A stretch of DNA of 64,000 nt from Tubulanus polymorphus. Lineage: Eukaryota; Nemertea; Palaeonemertea; Tubulaniformes; Tubulanidae. The stretch lies in assembly GCF_964204645.1 (NCBI RefSeq), contig NC_134027.1:8544485-8608484 (forward strand), given 5' to 3'. Within the stretch, counting starts at the first letter, position 1. Each line of letters starts with the position of its first letter. Shown one piece after another: positions 12,001 to 24,700 of the stretch. Position numbers and translations under genes: made by a program. The notes under the pieces were generated by a model that saw nothing but the letters and a program-made list of their open reading frames with translations, did not search any database and was not told the origin of the DNA.

Positions 12001-14106
12001 CAGCCGTGTGTCTGTTATTCAACACATCAGGATGGAATTCTTTGGAATTTGCAAATTACCTCCAGCTATTGAGGGTGATGATTAGTCAGCACTGAAAGGG
12101 TTAAGAGTATTGAAATTGGTTCAAGATAGGTGAATTGGATAGACAGATCATCTACAATACCTGTGTCATATGATAAGATGAGATCTGTGCCGTGATCTCC
12201 AACTGTCATCGGTTTAAATTCGACAGTTACTTGCATGCTTTCGTTAACCGGCAGTATTCCATTTTCAGGACTCACGCAGAATGGGCTTAAAAACATAGAA
12301 AATGATTACAGATTCACGTACAAATCACAGATATACACATAAACTCGTATCGTTTTGACAAAATGGCCTGAAAAAAGCTGGTTTTTGAAAGCGTTGACTT
12401 CAATTATAGAGAAATCATAGAGTTTATTAGGCATTCAGTATAAATAATCTCATTGTAAACATACCCATCAGTGCTTAGCGAGAATTTCGCTTCTCTGTTC
12501 CCGATATTTCGTACCAGTAGAGTTTTCGTCGAGGAGTGTTTTACCGGAGAGGCTGCGAAATGAACCTCATCAGGAAAATCGAGGATTGCTCTTGAGCCGA
12601 TACACCGTACGGGTACGATGAACTTTTCTCGTTCGGTTATGCATACAAGTTCGTGTGAATAATCCTAGAATAACATAAGCAGATTCTTGTATCAGATTCC
12701 TGAGAATACATGTATCACAGCACTTTTAGTTTCATCACTTGACAAAATTATTTGTTCTTCATTGACAAGAAATAGTGGTTTTGATAGATACTGAGCTATA
12801 CTCTTCCCTAGGTACGCCTTTCAGTCAGACGAAGGTTGTTATGATCAACTTGATATCACTCAATTTATTGACTCATTTTTAGCCTAGGGCTAAAAATAAA
12901 ATTGATACGCTGTTTCTCATGTCTGCTCAGCTTAATAGTTGACCCGGCCGGTCGCCTATCTACCCTCTACATTAATTTTTTTCAAAATCATGATCCAGCT
13001 TACCATAAGAGACCCAGCAGTAATAGAAATGAACTGATTACAAATCTTATCGCAGTTTACGAAACAACCGAGCCGATTCGGAGAAACAAGGTATCATTTT
13101 ATGTTAGCCTTATAGAAGTTACGTGCAGCCTTGTCTAAATAAACAAATACAGTTGAAAGAAAAAGGTTGTTACTTTTTTATCTTCTGGTGTGAACTGTAT
13201 ACGGAATGTAGTCGGTAAACCGGGTCCAACTTTATGACCGACATCGTGCGGACTGACGATCTTGAAGTAAGGGCTGTCGGCTTGCGTCACCTTCACCAGT
13301 CTCGGAACTTTATCGTTGTTACGAAGCAAGAACGGAACTTCATACGTTTCGAACGGTTCGTAGTTTTGAAAGAATATTTCCGAAGGGAATGGTTGGAACA
13401 TCGGGTCGTCAATCGGCACAGATGAAAACTGAAATTACAAGCAAATTAAAATCAGCTTGTTTCTGAATTTACAAATATGCAAATGCCATAAATGATAGTA
13501 GTCGAATAAACACTCTTATCTGTGTAAACTGTGGATAAATTAAGAGGTTCTACAATAAAATTTTATACGATAAGATTTATTTAAAGGAAACCACAACGTT
13601 TGGCTGTTTCGGCTGTTGACTAATAGCCATCATCAGGCGATATATCAATCCACCTGTTGATGGCTGTTGAGGCTTCGTTTTAACAAATTGTATCATATAG
13701 CCTATAATCCTTTGTGCGTCTTAATTCATTCATATGATGCTTACCTTCTGGTGAGTTGTGTCTCCCATATCCAAGAGCTCTATCTTTTTCGGATTTTTCA
13801 TTATGTGAGTATTCGCAAGTTTCTTTTCAGTGTTCAGAGACATTTGAAACATGTATCTTGAAGGCGTTAGCTGAAAGTAGAATACAAAATTCAGTAACAT
13901 ATTTTTGAAACCTTTACAAGAAAAATGTGGCAAGGAATTCAGGCCAAAGGCCTTGTACAAACCTTGAACCCATCATCATCAGTTTTCACCAGTTTGGGAT
14001 TTCTGGGTGCAATGACTTTACTTTTGAATTGTGGAGCTGCAGCACCCAAACAACTGAGCGTCCCGGTGGTTCCTAGAACCTCGCCAAAAGGACCTATAGC
14101 TGGCAT
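1..14106 (-). CDS. HYDIN: HYDIN (hydrocephalus-inducing protein homologue), N-terminal half, 3' end outside window
   Basis: HYDIN is a giant (about 5,000-residue) central-pair C2b projection protein of motile cilia. Thirty-nine coding exons add up to exactly 7,500 nt (2,500 codons), every junction agreeing in phase. The start is the ATG at 14106-14104, just inside an exon whose acceptor lies at 14112/14113, so a non-coding 5' exon is expected upstream. The protein is mostly a string of ASH/MSP-like beta domains, with recognisable family stretches such as FPSEIFFQNYEPFETYEVPF (exon 13174-13428), IRLENTYIS-type repeats and LVVDVAGVGKEIL (exon 9913-10219). A P-loop module (adenylate-kinase-like) lies near residue 2260. 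The last readable exon, 1-66, encodes the conserved RGVVFDSLETLF stretch and continues out of the window. Identification is firm; the exon at 4876-4953 has a weak donor and is the least certain. Confidence 0.96.
3160..3415. mobile_element. Inverted-repeat element CAGGGTGGCCACTT..AAGTGGCCACCCTG in a HYDIN intron
   Basis: Ends CAGGGTGGCCACTT and AAGTGGCCACCCTG are perfect 14-bp inverted repeats. The interior is rich in TTCCCTGA words. A diverged second copy is at 4028-4208, in the next-but-one intron of the same gene. Confidence 0.75.
4028..4208. mobile_element. Second copy of the GGTGGCCACTT element in HYDIN
   Basis: Ends CAGAGAGGCCACTTTTATTTGAC and AAGTGGCCAACCTG; shares CCCTGACTTGATC and GATTTCC.AGGTAAGTGGCC with the copy at 3160-3415. 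Confidence 0.7.
4624..7924 (-). other. HYDIN: HYDIN exons 17-26 (middle block, with acidic linker)
   Basis: Exons: 7774-7924, 7513-7650, 7290-7418, 6571-7146, 6298-6486, 6007-6216, 5642-5779, 5064-5381, 4876-4953 (tentative), 4624-4823. The 576-bp exon 6571-7146 begins with an ASH-like repeat (VIDFGCILNDTEVTRYVNI) and then becomes a long Glu/Asp/Ser-rich linker without obvious fold. Exon 4624-4823 ends in a Lys-rich tract (KSKKSKKKTK). The 78-bp exon 4876-4953 is phase 0 at both ends but its donor (TAT|GTTTAA) is poor, so it may be skipped or misplaced. Confidence 0.85.
5472..5606. mobile_element. MITE, same family as 27928-28052, copy in HYDIN intron
   Basis: Lies between HYDIN exons 5642-5779 and 5064-5381. 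It contains GTTAACCAATGGATAGTTC and ends CCAACCTTTGAGCAACTGG; the arms are more diverged than in the EXOSC4 copies, suggesting an older insertion. Confidence 0.68.
11816..12104. mobile_element. piggyBac-like MITE (TTAA target) in a HYDIN intron
   Basis: TTAACCCTTTCAGTGC at 11816-11831 and GCACTGAAAGGGTTAA at 12089-12104 form a perfect 16-bp inverted repeat including the TTAA duplication. Sub-terminal GCRGTGYGGTGTAT-like repeats occur inside. No transposase. Confidence 0.85.
12903..13096. mobile_element. MITE with TGATACCTTGTTTCTC ends, in a HYDIN intron
   Basis: Left end TGATACGCTGTTTCTC and right end GAGAAACAAGGTATCA differ at two positions. Shared interior words CTCAGCTTAATAGTTGA and GACCCGG match the NET1 copy. 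Confidence 0.8.
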
Positions 14107-14112
14107 CCTTTC

Positions 14113-16138
14113 CTAAAAACAATATATAATATACCACGCTAAGTTAATAGCATTGTCACCTGGTTGTTCCTAACTTAGACTTAGAGCCCTAGGTTACTAA
14201 CATGAAATATTTGAAGGTTTTGAATGACTGCAGTTTAGGTGTCCGAAATAGTCATAGTAGATAAGTTATCCTGCCTCCACAACCATGTCCACATAGCCTG
14301 GCCCTAATAATCATATCCGACATAACCCCCCTGCCCTACAATATGTACATATCCCTCTACTTACTGGCTTCATATTCAACCTTACACACTAATGGCGAAA
14401 AGGTGGCCACAAGTGCACGAAAGGAATTTTGTCTCAAGTACAGTCTTATACCAATGCAATGCCAAACAGAACACTCAAATCACATATTGATATAGAAATA
14501 CCAGAGTTTAATTTGAATTTGACTTGCTTTCTCGATTTTATTCATTTAAAAGATTCACGAATTATGAACAATTTTGTAAATTTAGAGTTACGCTTCTAAA
14601 TTAAGAACATGCAGTAATGTCGTAACAATTTATTTACCGTGTGATCTTAAGTCCTTACTGCAGTGAAAAATGCTTTACATCGAATATTGCAGTTAGTAAA
14701 CAAATATTTCTCGCAAAACAATCGCCATCTTGCTTTCTGTCGTCAATAGCAACGATAACGAATTCAGAACCATCTAAAATAGTTTAGATTTAATAAGTTA
14801 TTGAAAAATAGTTATTATTTTCATAAATTAAGCTGATGTTTTGTAATATCTTGAATATATCAAGCGTATTACAAGCAGAAAACTAAATATCTTTAGTTAA
14901 CAGGCAGTCGTATAGATGGCGCTAGAAATGTAAAGCGGATTGTCAACCTTCTTTTTGAAGTGAATTATAGCCCAATTAGCGGTTACCAGTGACGCGTATC
15001 ACTGTTGAATAATGTCAGCATCGGGATATGAAGATATCGGTGCAGAGAAGCCACTTTTTGGGGAACCAAGGCGTGGGGTTAGTCAAAATAATAATGATTG
15101 TCTATAAACACATAAATGTGTCAAAAGTTCCCTCAATCCAATTCAAATTTGTTTTGTTCATCGTATCCAAAGGCACTTTAATATGGGCTTTGACCTTGTT
15201 AGAGTATTGAAAATGATGAGATATAACAGTAATCTACCATAAAACATTTGCTGAGTTTGCCATCTTAATTATCCGTGATGCAACACCTGTTTTACACACG
15301 ATCCAATTAGATGCGCACTCACTCACTTACTTGAACTCGACTCTCAAGACTACCTGGTAGTAGCCCATATGAAAAATTTTTAGGCCTGATGATGATACGT
15401 ATAAGTAAATATTCATGATCTGTAAGTGTAATGATACGAAAACAGTATCGGTGTCGTCTAATAGTCATCTAGGCTAGAATTACAAATATTGTCACTGACG
15501 AAAAAAATGACACTTTTTGGACAAAAATTGATTCTTTGTCACCAACTTCGGTTGTTCTGTGTTTTGGAGATAGCTAATTACTATACAGATAGGATCATTT
15601 CGTTCCTTTCTCTATTGTGTGGTTAGATGAGGGGCGTGCGTTACATCACGGTATATTCATTATATTCAAAATGGTGGATGATCTAGAAGTTAGAATATAC
15701 AAAGCGGTGAACTATCAAATATTTTTCATTAGCAAAACCATATTCAAGTGCCTGTGATAAATTAAATCACAACAAAGTGATTCGATAAAACATAGTTTTC
15801 GTCGCGGCCAAATTTAGTTTATTTACAAATATTTTATGCGAGAATCGTTCTGAGGTTAGTTGGATAGACTGGGCAGCATGATCGGTAAATTTCCCTGGGC
15901 CCTGAGATTTGTTATATTTATTTACTATCAATATTGAAAATTTAAATCAAATCCACTTCTTATTTTTATTGAATATATTAGGTCACACAATGAATAATTT
16001 ATGAACAATTTGTGGTATATTATTTCAAGAGTGACAGATGTTACACATTTACATGAACACAATAGTTGAGGCGTATGGGTCTGTGCCTAGAAATAGTAAT
16101 TGTATATTGTTCCCAAATGAAATATTAAAAAACTTGTC
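14113..16138. other. Intergenic region between HYDIN and TMEM243 (head-to-head)
   Basis: No convincing coding exon. It must hold the HYDIN 5' UTR exon(s) and the TMEM243 promoter. An AAAATGGTGGATGATC stretch at about 15668 resembles a YY1 start-site motif in the TMEM243 direction. The remainder is AT-rich single-copy-looking DNA. Confidence 0.5.
14721..14993 (-). promoter_or_regulatory. HYDIN promoter: YY1-like site and candidate RFX X-boxes
   Basis: On the minus strand 14733-14721 reads GCAAGATGGCGAT, a YY1-like start-site motif in the direction of HYDIN. Ten bases away, plus strand 14739-14753 reads GTCGTC-AAT-AGCAAC, whose right half is a perfect RFX half site (RGYAAC) and whose left half differs from GTNRCC at one base. 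A second candidate, GTTACC-AGTGAC, lies at 14982-14993. RFX X-boxes drive ciliary genes, which fits HYDIN; binding is not shown by sequence alone. Confidence 0.45.
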
Positions 16139-17558
16139 ATGTCCTTGTCATCGGCGATAAATCTTGAATTTATTTCTCCGCGGTTAACGATGCCTGCTTG
16201 TAGTGAACCTGCATCGCCTCCGACACCCGCCGAACTCGGGCGACAAGAGAAGGAATCTTCGGGACGGGCTTATAGGAAGTTATTCGATCGCGGAAAGGAA
16301 TATTGCTCAAATGCTATAATTTTGCAGTGTGCCAAAGTTGTGAGATATTTAGAATTGAGAATGCTGGTGGTTTTTGTTGAAACTTCTGTTCACTTATTTT
16401 TTGTCAGTCTCAAGCTCTTACAGGAACTGCTTTTGCTTTATTTCTTAACTTATTTTCTCAGTCTCAAGCTCTTTCAAGACTGCTTTTGCTATACAAAAAA
16501 ACAAGCTTTGATTAAATCAGGATACGGACAGGCTATGCATTTATGTAGATTCTAAATAACATCCAGATTAGTTCAATTCTGATCCATACGGACTAGGTCT
16601 ATCTGCACCTAATATTTTAGGGGATTCCTCTAACATTGTAGCATTAATGAAAAAATATTATTTTCTATTTTGTAGGATCGTGTTTTGAACTTAGTTGTTG
16701 GAGGAATCACATCATTGGCAGTAGGGGTAGGTAGTTTCAAGTATAAGCACAAGACTAATTGGTATGAAAATGGGGCAGTGTTCTCCATATGCTAAAATTT
16801 TCAAGGGGCTGCATTAAGATATTGTGGCTGCTGAAGTAACAAGAGGGAGCAACAAAAGCACTGGGATTCGTAGTGAAAATCAGTTCATTTTCGATGTAAT
16901 TTGAACTTGATTTTTAGGCTTCCAAAATATAAGAATTATCATCCAAGTCATCCGATAGATATAAGGTTGCCTTTCACACTCAGCACATGGTATAGATTTC
17001 ACTGAAAATTGATTTAATGATGAGAAGAGTCAATCCCAATTAAATTGAAATGGAGAAAGAAATTGAAATGCGGTAACCCAGTGCCACTAGCGATCGTGGT
17101 AGATTATCGCTGAATCCTCGCTTTCCTCAGTGGTGTTGCCGGTGTATCCCATTGATAAGATTGGCTAGTAGTAATAATAACCAAGCTTGAAATGATGCAA
17201 TTCTCTCATTTCAGATTACACTCTTTTCTTCGTTTGCATTCCCCAATTGGAAACCAGTAGGAGTGAATGTGTTTTTAGGGATTTGTTTGTTGTTTATATG
17301 CGGATCACATCTAGTTCTTGTAAGTAATGGATGGAAGTTGCTAAACATTTGCTGGAAGTTGCTAATTATAGGATGCTTATACTGCCTGTGAAAAAACTTA
17401 TCAATCATAATTTTCATTTCGTTTTTTTTTAGATATACTGGTATAGACAAGGCGATCTGGAACCGAAATTTCGGAACTTAATATATTACAATGCGTTCAC
17501 TATATTGATTCTGTGTATATGCGCGAACTTATACATTCATATGGTATCATGCCCTTGA
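16139..17558 (+). CDS. TMEM243: TMEM243, small multi-pass membrane protein
   Basis: Four exons: 16139-16336, 16676-16726, 17215-17319, 17433-17558 (480 nt, 159 residues plus stop). The join of exon 1 to exon 2 gives AKDRVLNLVVGG and exon 4 gives IYWYRQGDLEPKF then CICANLYIH, both signatures of TMEM243 (also called MM-TRAG), a protein of unknown molecular function with about four membrane segments. The vertebrate protein is about 118 residues; the extra length is a Pro/Ser-rich N-terminus, and the second ATG at 16190 could be the true start. The donor after exon 1 (AAA|GTTGTG) is weak but phase-correct. Without that splice the frame would run on to 16555 with no family similarity. The gene lies between two ciliary genes but nothing shows it is ciliary. 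Confidence 0.88.
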
Positions 17559-18118
17559 CGAGTAAATTGTACCGGTGGGATTTGCATGTTGTCTTCGTTG
17601 GACTGAAACAAAAAACAACTTGGAAACCGTTTTAAGCGTTTTTAGATGTAGTTGGAATGATTTTTGGCTTGCCAGTGCTAGGTGTTCAAACATTCCATTA
17701 TTGAGGGTATACCATTTTCGATGAGAAAATGACAAATTCTTCATGAGTTGAAAATATTATGGATGTTGGTTGTCCTTTGATGAAAAATGACTCCATTAAT
17801 GACTATCAATTGCTTCAGTAAATTATGTACATAATGTATATAGGCTACATGAAAAATATAAATGCAGTATGTTATGTAAGTGATATTTCGTTATGTCGTG
17901 GAAAATGTATCCATATTGAATTTGTTGTTGAAAATCAATATTATTTCGTATTATGAATGAAGTATGAGGTATAATGCATTTTTTTAGTAAAATGATTGAT
18001 GTATTGAGACGTGATCTTTCGTGTGAACCACAGCTCTTTTTAACAATTGTGGTTTTTGTGCAATTAGATTTCTCTGTTCAGTGTTGTTTTGAATAATGAT
18101 GATTTATGTGCTATGAAA

Positions 18119-18124
18119 ATAAAG
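18119..18124 (+). terminator. Poly(A) signal of TMEM243
   Basis: AATAAA about 560 bases after the stop codon, in AT-rich 3' UTR; the first canonical hexamer in a good position. Confidence 0.6.
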
Positions 18125-18623
18125 TCTATCATTTAAAGTAAATATGTATCATTTCTTTGTTGTAAGGAGACATCTTTATTCATTGGTGTCTGATCCAAGT
18201 CCGTATCCAATGTGTGCTATTGTGCCCTGGACCTTTGAATCTTTTGTTGCATTCAAAAAATCTTCGATCAATTTTAGAATGTTTGTTTTTTGCAGATCTG
18301 ATAATTGACCCGGATATGACTGGATTTCAAAGTTCTGAGAAAAAATGATATCAGGGTGTTAGGGATCGAATAAACCTTTTTTTGCGAATTTATGGGACCT
18401 AGTTAGTAACTAGTTTTACAAAACTAATTGATTGGTGATTGGTAATTTCTTGGTCAGTGGTCTATGACCTACATATGATGATGATTATATATAGGAATAA
18501 TATAGTGACGTTTCAATAAAGACATTGCCCAAGACCCGAACTTCATTTGCGTACTGCGGCATGTGAGTAAAATCCAATGAGGCAAGTCCCGTTCTTGCGT
18601 ATTTCGCTCTCGTTTCTACAAAC

Positions 18624-18634
18624 AACATGGCGGC
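18624..18634 (+). promoter_or_regulatory. YY1-like start-site motif of FBXL13
   Basis: AACATGGCGGC matches the YY1 consensus AANATGGCGGC and is oriented with the gene, as YY1 sites at animal start sites usually are. Confidence 0.45.
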
Positions 18635-18718
18635 GTAAAAGTGTCAGGTTTAAATTTTTACTTTTTTGTACCTTTTTACCTATATTTGGACAGTGGCGCA
18701 ACGCCTCAACCTATCACG

Positions 18719-21700
18719 ATGGCAGCATCATTAAAAGGCATCGACCCGGAGTTGAAGAATTATCTGCGTATTCATAGACTCACTGACATATACGAGGTAA
18801 ATCCCGAATATTGACTTGTCAAAAATCAATCAAATTCAAATTATTTAAATTGATATTGATAAAACTAAATTTCAAATAGAGGAGTAAGCCCTAACAAGCC
18901 TCAAATTAGTTTCTGATGATACTTACATATTCATAAACATTAAAATAGAAAGCTGATGATGCGACAGCTCAAAAATGCCCGTTTTAGTTAGTTTCCTAAT
19001 TGCTGTGGGTTAGCGGTAAGCTTTTATAATCGGAATCAGATGGGCTTGTGAAAATATCCGATGATAAACCACAGACAGGTATACTGACTTGCCTGTATGC
19101 TGCAGCTTTTTTTTTGGGGGGTGTAGATATAGCTTGCCTGAAGTCACCAGGAAGTGTTGCAGAAAGCTTTAGATGCATATCCTGGCTGATTTAAAAAAAC
19201 AAATGGGAATCAAATGCAGGACAAGCAGTGATGGAAAAATCTAGTCTAATGAAATAGCAAACTTGGGGGATTTTACAGGGTAGTTGCATTACTGTTTGCG
19301 GGCCTGCAACTGATTATTTGTATCCAACAACGTCTAGATATTGGACTTGCAGTGATTGTATTGTAAGACAAAGCTGAAATGACCTTTAAACGAGTTATTA
19401 GTGTTAATATAGCTACTGCATCTGAAGAATCAATGTACTCGTTAGAGCCTATTTGCTATTGACAATCTGTGAATGATAATTCTTTTGGTCATTTCTAGGC
19501 GCTGTTGACAGGCATATCTGTGATGTGTCCTGATGATCCTTACCAATTCTTAGTAGACAAACTCACCTATCTGCGAGACTATGGTTTGGACGAATTATTC
19601 TGGTAGGTATATGGTTATAAATGAGCTGCCAAATCATTCTTTGTATGTATGAAAATAAAATTCTCATGAATTATTTTCTTCTTAGGGACTGTTTTGTTGA
19701 TGAATCCATGAAACCTAGATCCAGAATTATCACCGACAGTAATTTGGATTATGTTTTCAACCTCGAAGAACATCTGCTGGTAAATACACACCTTTATTAA
19801 GGTTATTTAAAGAATATTGCTCACTTTTTGACATACTGATGTTGGTCTATTTTTAGTATAATATCTCATCGTTAATTGTAATTCATTTGACAACTTTGTT
19901 TCCAGCCTAAAGACCCAAACGAGGTACACTGCACTAAGAATACATTTTTAATTGCACCTCATTTTTTCTATGGTGGGATTCACTTTTTATATCGGAAATC
20001 TTTTATGAGTATTAGGTCTAGGTCATAGTTTTTGCTAGTTATCTTGATAGTAGTAAAGAACATCAAATAGATTTATTATTAAAGCAAATTTTCTTTGTCA
20101 ATGTCACTGATATTTTTGGGCACTTTATTATCGCCTGTAAGGAGATTTTTCATAAAAATCAATGAATCACTTTTTTGCACTTTCTGTGGGATTATGGATG
20201 ATGAAAGATGGTGTTGGGACAAGATGATTTTGTCATCTCCATTAAGCGTGATATTTGTTCAGTGGTTAACATTTTGTTTAACTGGTTAGAAATTAAGCTA
20301 ATAACAGTTTTTCATGTGATAGCGCCTGAAAATTTTTAACATTTTTTTAGAAATCTCTGTTTCTTATAAAAATGATCTTATTATATCAAGGTGTGGTCTG
20401 TTAAACTATATCATTGCTGTTCCTCTTTTAGCCGACACCAGAGATGTACGCTATGGCTTACAGTCACTATAATAATTCGTTGAAAACAGTGTGTTTCAGG
20501 TCAGTCTCTATGGTCATATTTCATATAGATTTCGATATTAAGCTATGAATATGATCCATGATTTATGTACTCAATGAAAGAAATGCAATATCATTTCTGT
20601 AAAATTTGTGATTTTGTTACTCAAATAAAGTATCAGCTGTTTTATTTATTCATATAGTGCTTGGATGCAGTATCATTTGCGTAAACGAATGCGAAAGTTA
20701 CAGTTGCAGCGTAAAATGGCGTCTGCTGCCCAGCACCACTGTCATCAACTTCTACGCCACAATCTGCATATCTGGTTAGACTGGACTCGTTACAGAAGAG
20801 GAAGACAAGCCAGTAAGTACACTTAACTGGTTTGTACTTGACTTCTTCCGGATTCAAGTACATACCTCAAATCTCAATCCAGTTTAAACTGATCAAAATA
20901 TAAGCAATTACCGGTAACGGTATCTATACTGGATCCCTAAATCGCTAAGATTTCTTCATTTATGCAGTCATTAATTGCAAATGTAAATGATGTATTGATT
21001 TGTGGGTTCAAACTTTCTGTATTATTTCAGTGGCATTCAATAAGATTCAGCATGTGTTTAATGTAGCTGTTAGTCGCGTTATATTCCAAGCCTGGCGCAA
21101 TGTCACTCTCGATGCCAAACGTACCAGAGAATACTTCGAGGTATGTATGAACTAAATTGGCTTATATGTGTTAAGTTAGATTAGTATCAACAGGCGATTC
21201 AAGTAAATTTAGTTTCATATACTAAAGACTAGAATTATGGTAGCTACTAGTTTAATTGTATTTTTAATTTGAAATATTTTTATCAGTTGGTTAATAGTGG
21301 TTTTCCCAATTCGGGATTGAAGTTCCTTATACAACACATTTGACTGCTAAAACTTATATTTAAAAAGAAAAATCAATAAGATCAGCAAAGGAAAATCATG
21401 TTTCTCCTTTTGATACATTTATCTCGGTATAGATTTGGTCAAACGTGTTGACTAACATTTATCTGTAGTGTATTTTACAACTTTTTGCATCCTCTTTTTG
21501 CAGATAAATTTAACGGTAAATGAGTGAACTTTTTGTAGGTGATTTTGGCATGTTATTATATTTGTGTATGCGTGTGCTGTCTGGTTTTTATAAGCTAATG
21601 GTGTTGGGTTTTATTGTTTCAGTTTTTGACTATCAGTACATCAATGATAGAAATAATGATTTTCCTGCATAATTTGCAAACATCGAATTTTGAAAGGAAA

Positions 21701-24700
21701 ATCGTTCGAAAATTTTACAAACCACCTTTTTCATAGCTTCACAAAATGAAATCACTAAATCATTATATAACCTTGACTTCAATAACTTATCTTGTATGTA
21801 AGCTGTGCACAACGATGCCTAAGATATCAGCAATTTAAAGTAATTCTTCATTCATAAAATTACTTGCACAGTGTGTGTTTCTGTTTGTAATTACTTATTT
21901 TCTCTCTGTGGAGTAGAGTTTCCCAGGCACATTTTACCATTCAGTGATCAACAGTCTCACAATATTGCTAAACCTAAAACCTTGCAAAAAATGTCACAGT
22001 TAATTTTTGTAATAGTTACTGCTACAAAAAGACGAATTTTCAAACCTCTTCTGCTCCTTGACCTTTACACTAAGAAGTATTTTTGATCATATGATTGTTC
22101 ATTAGAGACAATTTTTATGTAGAGGCTAGAGCGAGGGGAACATATGGATGAAGAAGATGCATTTGGTCATGGAAGTGGAGAGGCAAGAGATGATGTATCC
22201 CTTTTGCCTAAAAAAGTCGCTGTCCTGGTATGTTGTATTTCATTCGAAACTCACATGGTTCCCACAGAACAGGGAAATTGGGAAAAACTTGGGAATTTTG
22301 AAATAATAATTCCCGGTTTGGAAATATTTGGGAATTTGAAAAATTTTCCTCAATTCAGGGAAATATTTGGCAAATTCATTACATTCACGTATTGCATTTG
22401 CCAAGGGCAACTATCTTCGGCGATTTCCCTTGCAAATCACCTTTATCAACCTGTCACCACTAAAATGTTGACTGTTGCATGATGATATGTGTTCATTTCC
22501 ATTTGTCAAAATTGAAGAATCACCCATGAAATACTTGGGAAAAACTTGGGAACTTTGAATTCATTTAACTGTGGGAACCATGAACTCAAAAACCGCCATT
22601 AGGTTCCAGATTGTGAAAGGTTAAATTGTTTGGTTATAGATATTTGGTTTCTTGGATATCAGAGACTTAGCGCGATGTGCCGCAGTTTGTCGTTCGTGGA
22701 AAGTTATTACACAATACAGTGCATTATGGAGTCGGGTATGTATCAGTCGTTGGAAATGTGTAATATTGCATTGTAAGATTGTCATTTTGAAATTATATAT
22801 TTCAGTTGGACCTTTCTAAAGTCAGAAATCGGTGAGTTAACAATTTGAAAAAGACTGAAACCAACAAGAAACATTGCTTGGATTGATTTAAGGCATTCAA
22901 AGATCAATTCATAACAGTTACTGAAGTTGGAATTCATTACTCTTATTTCAAGCGTCACCGATAAGTCTACGAACAAACTGCTTCAGAAATGTCGTCCGTA
23001 CATGGGTCACTTGAATCTGAGAGGATGTCGACAGTTGACTAAATTAGCGTTCACAGCTGTCAGCGAGTGTCGCAATTTACAAGATCTCAATTTGTCCGAG
23101 TGTTACGGTTTAAATGTAAGTCGCACTTGCTTTGAGTTTTGGGGGAAAATAATTGAATACATCAGCAGGCACGAGAGAAATCCCACAATAATGTTTGTTT
23201 TCTACAAATATATGTATACATATTAAAAGGTTCAACTTCAATGGATACTGGTATTCTCTTTTATTCTGTTTGACAGGATGATGCCATGAGACTTATAACT
23301 GAAGGCTGTCGAATATTACTCTATTTCAATGTATCCCATACGAGTATCACTGATGCATCATTGAGGTGTTTTGGCAAGTAAGAACATCTTAACTTCGTAA
23401 ACACCCGTCCATTATTTTACTCAGTAATGAACTTTACAATGATGACAATTTTCTGATTGTGATTATTTTACAGATATTGTAAGACTTTACAGTACTTGAG
23501 TATAGCTTACTGTAAACGGTTCACTGATAAAGGTCTATATTATTTGTCAAATGGTGAAGGATGTAAGAAGCTGATTTACCTAGACTTGTCCAACTGCACT
23601 CAGGTATATTTTCGTACATTATATCGGTAATTTTACAGTCCGTCAAAACTAGTTGTCAAAATGGATAATTCATCTTGATTGATTGGACTGGTCTTTCTTT
23701 TATATTTATAGTTGAATGTGGAAGGGTTCAAATATTTGTCGGAAGGACTGACGAGTTTACAAGAGCTACATCTCAATGAATTCAGTAATCTATCCGATGA
23801 ATCAGTTCAGGTAATAGCTTCAGTTCAGCAGTTCAAAAAGATTTGCTTTAAAGGAAACAGAAGTTTTATAATGTTATTTATTTGCAGTTGGTGTTAGATA
23901 AATGTGTGAACATAAAAACTGTCTCTTTCCTTGGCACCTGCAATCTGTCAGATGAAACGTTCAAAAAATTGGCACTCAATCGGAAATTAGAAAGACTGAA
24001 ACTAGAAAGTATGTAACATACATCGTTGTCTTCCCTACTGAAGATTAGCATTTTTAATCATTTCTAATTGGCAATAATATATCTATTTCAGATAATCAAA
24101 GAATCAGCGATTCAGCTATAAAAGCAATTGGAAAGAATTGTCACGACTTGAGGCAGATTTATATGGTCGATTGTCAACGTGTCACTGATCTAGCGTTGAA
24201 GGCACTCTCCATGTGTCGAAACCTGACGGTGATCAATCTAGCAGATTGCATTCGGTATGAGTCATCATACTTTTTTCTTTGACTTTCATAGAAGCTTGTT
24301 TGATACACATGCAGGGTCATAAGTGCCCATGACCAATTTCATTTGAGGACTTTCAAGGACTATTTTGCCTCTGATTCGACGGCATCTCGCAATGATTCCA
24401 GGGCTTTTTTGAATAGTTAATAGAATATGCAGTTTGATACTGTTGCAATGTGTCTCTTTCACAGGATTACAGACACAGGAGTGCGACACATTGTTGAAAG
24501 TTCTTGCGGACCGAAAATCCGTGAGATGAACCTTACAAACTGTATACGAGTAGGAGACATTGCTTTAGTCAACATTCACAAGAGGTATGAAAAGTACTAG
24601 TTCAAAACCTGAATATCTGGTACATTTTTTTTCTGAGAATGACTGCGTTCTTTACATGAATGTTCATGTTTTTGGGAGAAAAATCTGATTCTTCTTTCAG

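Larger units (their letters stand above)
8004..14112 (-). other. HYDIN: HYDIN exons 1-16 (N-terminal ASH/MSP domains)
   Basis: Exons in transcription order: 13963-14112, 13745-13870, 13174-13428, 12465-12664, 12161-12285, 11536-11737, 11327-11453, 10684-11183, 10289-10356, 9913-10219, 9388-9571, 9185-9301, 8660-8916, 8421-8555, 8189-8330, 8004-8116. Each is flanked by AG and GT on the minus strand and each junction restores the frame. The largest, 10684-11183, holds the motifs DPIEGDIWPNSS and LPLRIRGDGIGPK, both typical of HYDIN. Introns here carry a piggyBac-like MITE (11816-12104) and a second inverted-repeat element (12903-13096). Confidence 0.92.
17559..18718. other. TMEM243 3' UTR and FBXL13 promoter/5' UTR
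   Basis: Holds the TMEM243 3' UTR up to about 18150 and then the FBXL13 promoter. AACATGGCGGC at 18624-18634 is a near-perfect YY1 motif on the plus strand, 85 bases before the FBXL13 ATG, and probably marks the transcription start. No coding exon seen. Confidence 0.55.

Noticed and set aside
16337-16555. Continuation of the TMEM243 exon 1 frame to a stop at 16555
   Set aside because: Hydrophobic Leu/Phe repeats without family similarity; the AAA|GTTGTG donor at 16336 restores the conserved AKDRVLNLVVGG.
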